Assembly (NCBI RefSeq): GCF_018271975.1
Contig: NZ_JAGUCN010000002.1
Span: forward strand, 310,001-374,000
Source of the DNA: Carboxylicivirga mesophila
GTDB lineage: Bacteria; Bacteroidota; Bacteroidia; Bacteroidales; Marinilabiliaceae
DNA length: 64,000 bases
Direction: 5' to 3'
Part shown: piece by piece, positions 63,601 to 64,000 of the stretch
Layout of the letters: the number at the start of each line of letters is the position of its first letter
How positions within the stretch are numbered: the first letter of the stretch is position 1
The notes under the pieces: model-generated
The model's database searches: none
Told to the model about the DNA's origin: nothing
The model's input: the letters and a program-made list of their open reading frames with translations, nothing else
Position numbers and translations under genes: made by a program

Positions 63601-64000
63601 ATGACTTTAAGAATAACACTTTTGTTTTATTTAATAATCAATTCAATTTCTTATGCCAGAGAATATAACCATGCAATAGACTCATTATCACATATAAGAA
63701 TTGATTCTATAATATTATTTGATGATCCATATATTATTTGTAATGCTGAACATGAAAAAAAAGGCTTTGTACCAGTCTGGAGAAAAGCATATGATGCAAC
63801 TAGCGTACCCACACCATTTAATAGAAATGCAGATGAAGGTATTAAATTCTTGCATTCAAGTTTAAATGTTGATATAAGTGAATTACAGGACTTTTATAAT
63901 ACTTGGGTTCCTAAACCTGATCCAAATATTGATTTAACCTGGTATGTTTTAGGAGATATTTATTTTTACGATGAAATTACAGAAAAGAACTATATTTTTT
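63601..64000 (+). CDS. Exported protein of unknown family, copy 2 (partial at window edge)
   Basis: The ATG at 63601 opens a frame to the window end (about 133 residues). It begins with a signal peptide (about 1-20, LLFYLIINSISYA) and then follows copy 1: RIDSIILFDDPYIICNAEHE against SIDSIFLYDDPYIITNG, PFNRNADEGIKFLHSSLNVD against YFNRNVEGAIPYLHSSLEV, and VLGDIYFYDEI against ILGDIYFHDI. This is a tandem paralogue. The C-terminal part lies outside the window, so it is unknown whether it also ends in a membrane helix. Confidence 0.75.
   Translation, partial: MTLRITLLFYLIINSISYAREYNHAIDSLSHIRIDSIILFDDPYIICNAEHEKKGFVPVWRKAYDATSVPTPFNRNADEGIKFLHSSLNVDISELQDFYNTWVPKPDPNIDLTWYVLGDIYFYDEITEKNYIF

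Overview
The window is a stretch of chromosome from a Bacteroidota bacterium, most likely a marine or gut-type member of the Bacteroidales/Marinilabiliales. Evidence for this: SusC/SusD and FecR/ECF-sigma gene pairs, a fused LpxC-FabZ gene, a SufB-C-D-S-E-SufT order, a group III truncated globin, an LptE/sigma-54-regulator/SecG operon, and several TAnnTTTG promoter elements typical of the phylum. No rRNA, tRNA, CRISPR array or transposase was recognised. Every family name comes from reading the protein sequence, not from a database search.

Layout. 1-871: 5' part of lepA (minus strand, runs off the left edge). 1202-2386: exported M29-like aminopeptidase homologue with altered metal-site residues. 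2430-11951: a minus-strand run of eight genes, starting with a TonB-dependent receptor and continuing through a DUF4876-like lipoprotein, a DUF6850-like barrel, an ABC ATPase, an ABC permease, a DUF4857-like membrane protein, a lipoprotein and a PepSY-type membrane protein. It looks like one envelope transport system, possibly for metal or siderophore. 12160-16140: an AT-rich three-gene insertion (Tat-signal protein, two-cluster ferredoxin, outer-membrane barrel) lying between the real 3' end of groL and a second, diverged 40-codon copy of the groL 3' end with its own terminator. This is the most unusual structure in the window. 16020-17992: groL and groS.

18210-27022 is mostly housekeeping: a minus-strand operon of sigma-54 activator, lptE, TPR protein and secG; kdsB on the plus strand; and rimP-nusA-infB with a well-placed promoter and a leader hairpin. 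27268-31970: an HD phosphohydrolase, then the lipid A genes lpxD, lpxC/fabZ and lpxA. 32018-33399: queG and a small membrane protein. 33460-39393: the complete SUF iron-sulfur assembly operon. 39680-46800: truncated globin, a large FAD/Fe-S oxidase, gdhA, a TatD nuclease and asparaginase. 47119-49485: an ExbB/ExbD-type proton-channel operon that could energise the TonB receptors.

49653-62364 is a regulated nutrient-uptake locus: ECF sigma factor, FecR anti-sigma factor, SusC with an STN signalling domain, SusD, DUF4843-like lipoprotein, PKD-like lipoprotein, two thioredoxin-fold lipoprotein/exported proteins and a trypsin-like protease. Having a protease and thiol-redox proteins but no glycosidase suggests protein or peptide use rather than polysaccharide use. 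After it the base composition becomes AT-rich. There follow a start-less gene fragment (62401-62613) and two tandem paralogues of an exported family that I do not recognise (62616-63488 and 63601 to the window edge).
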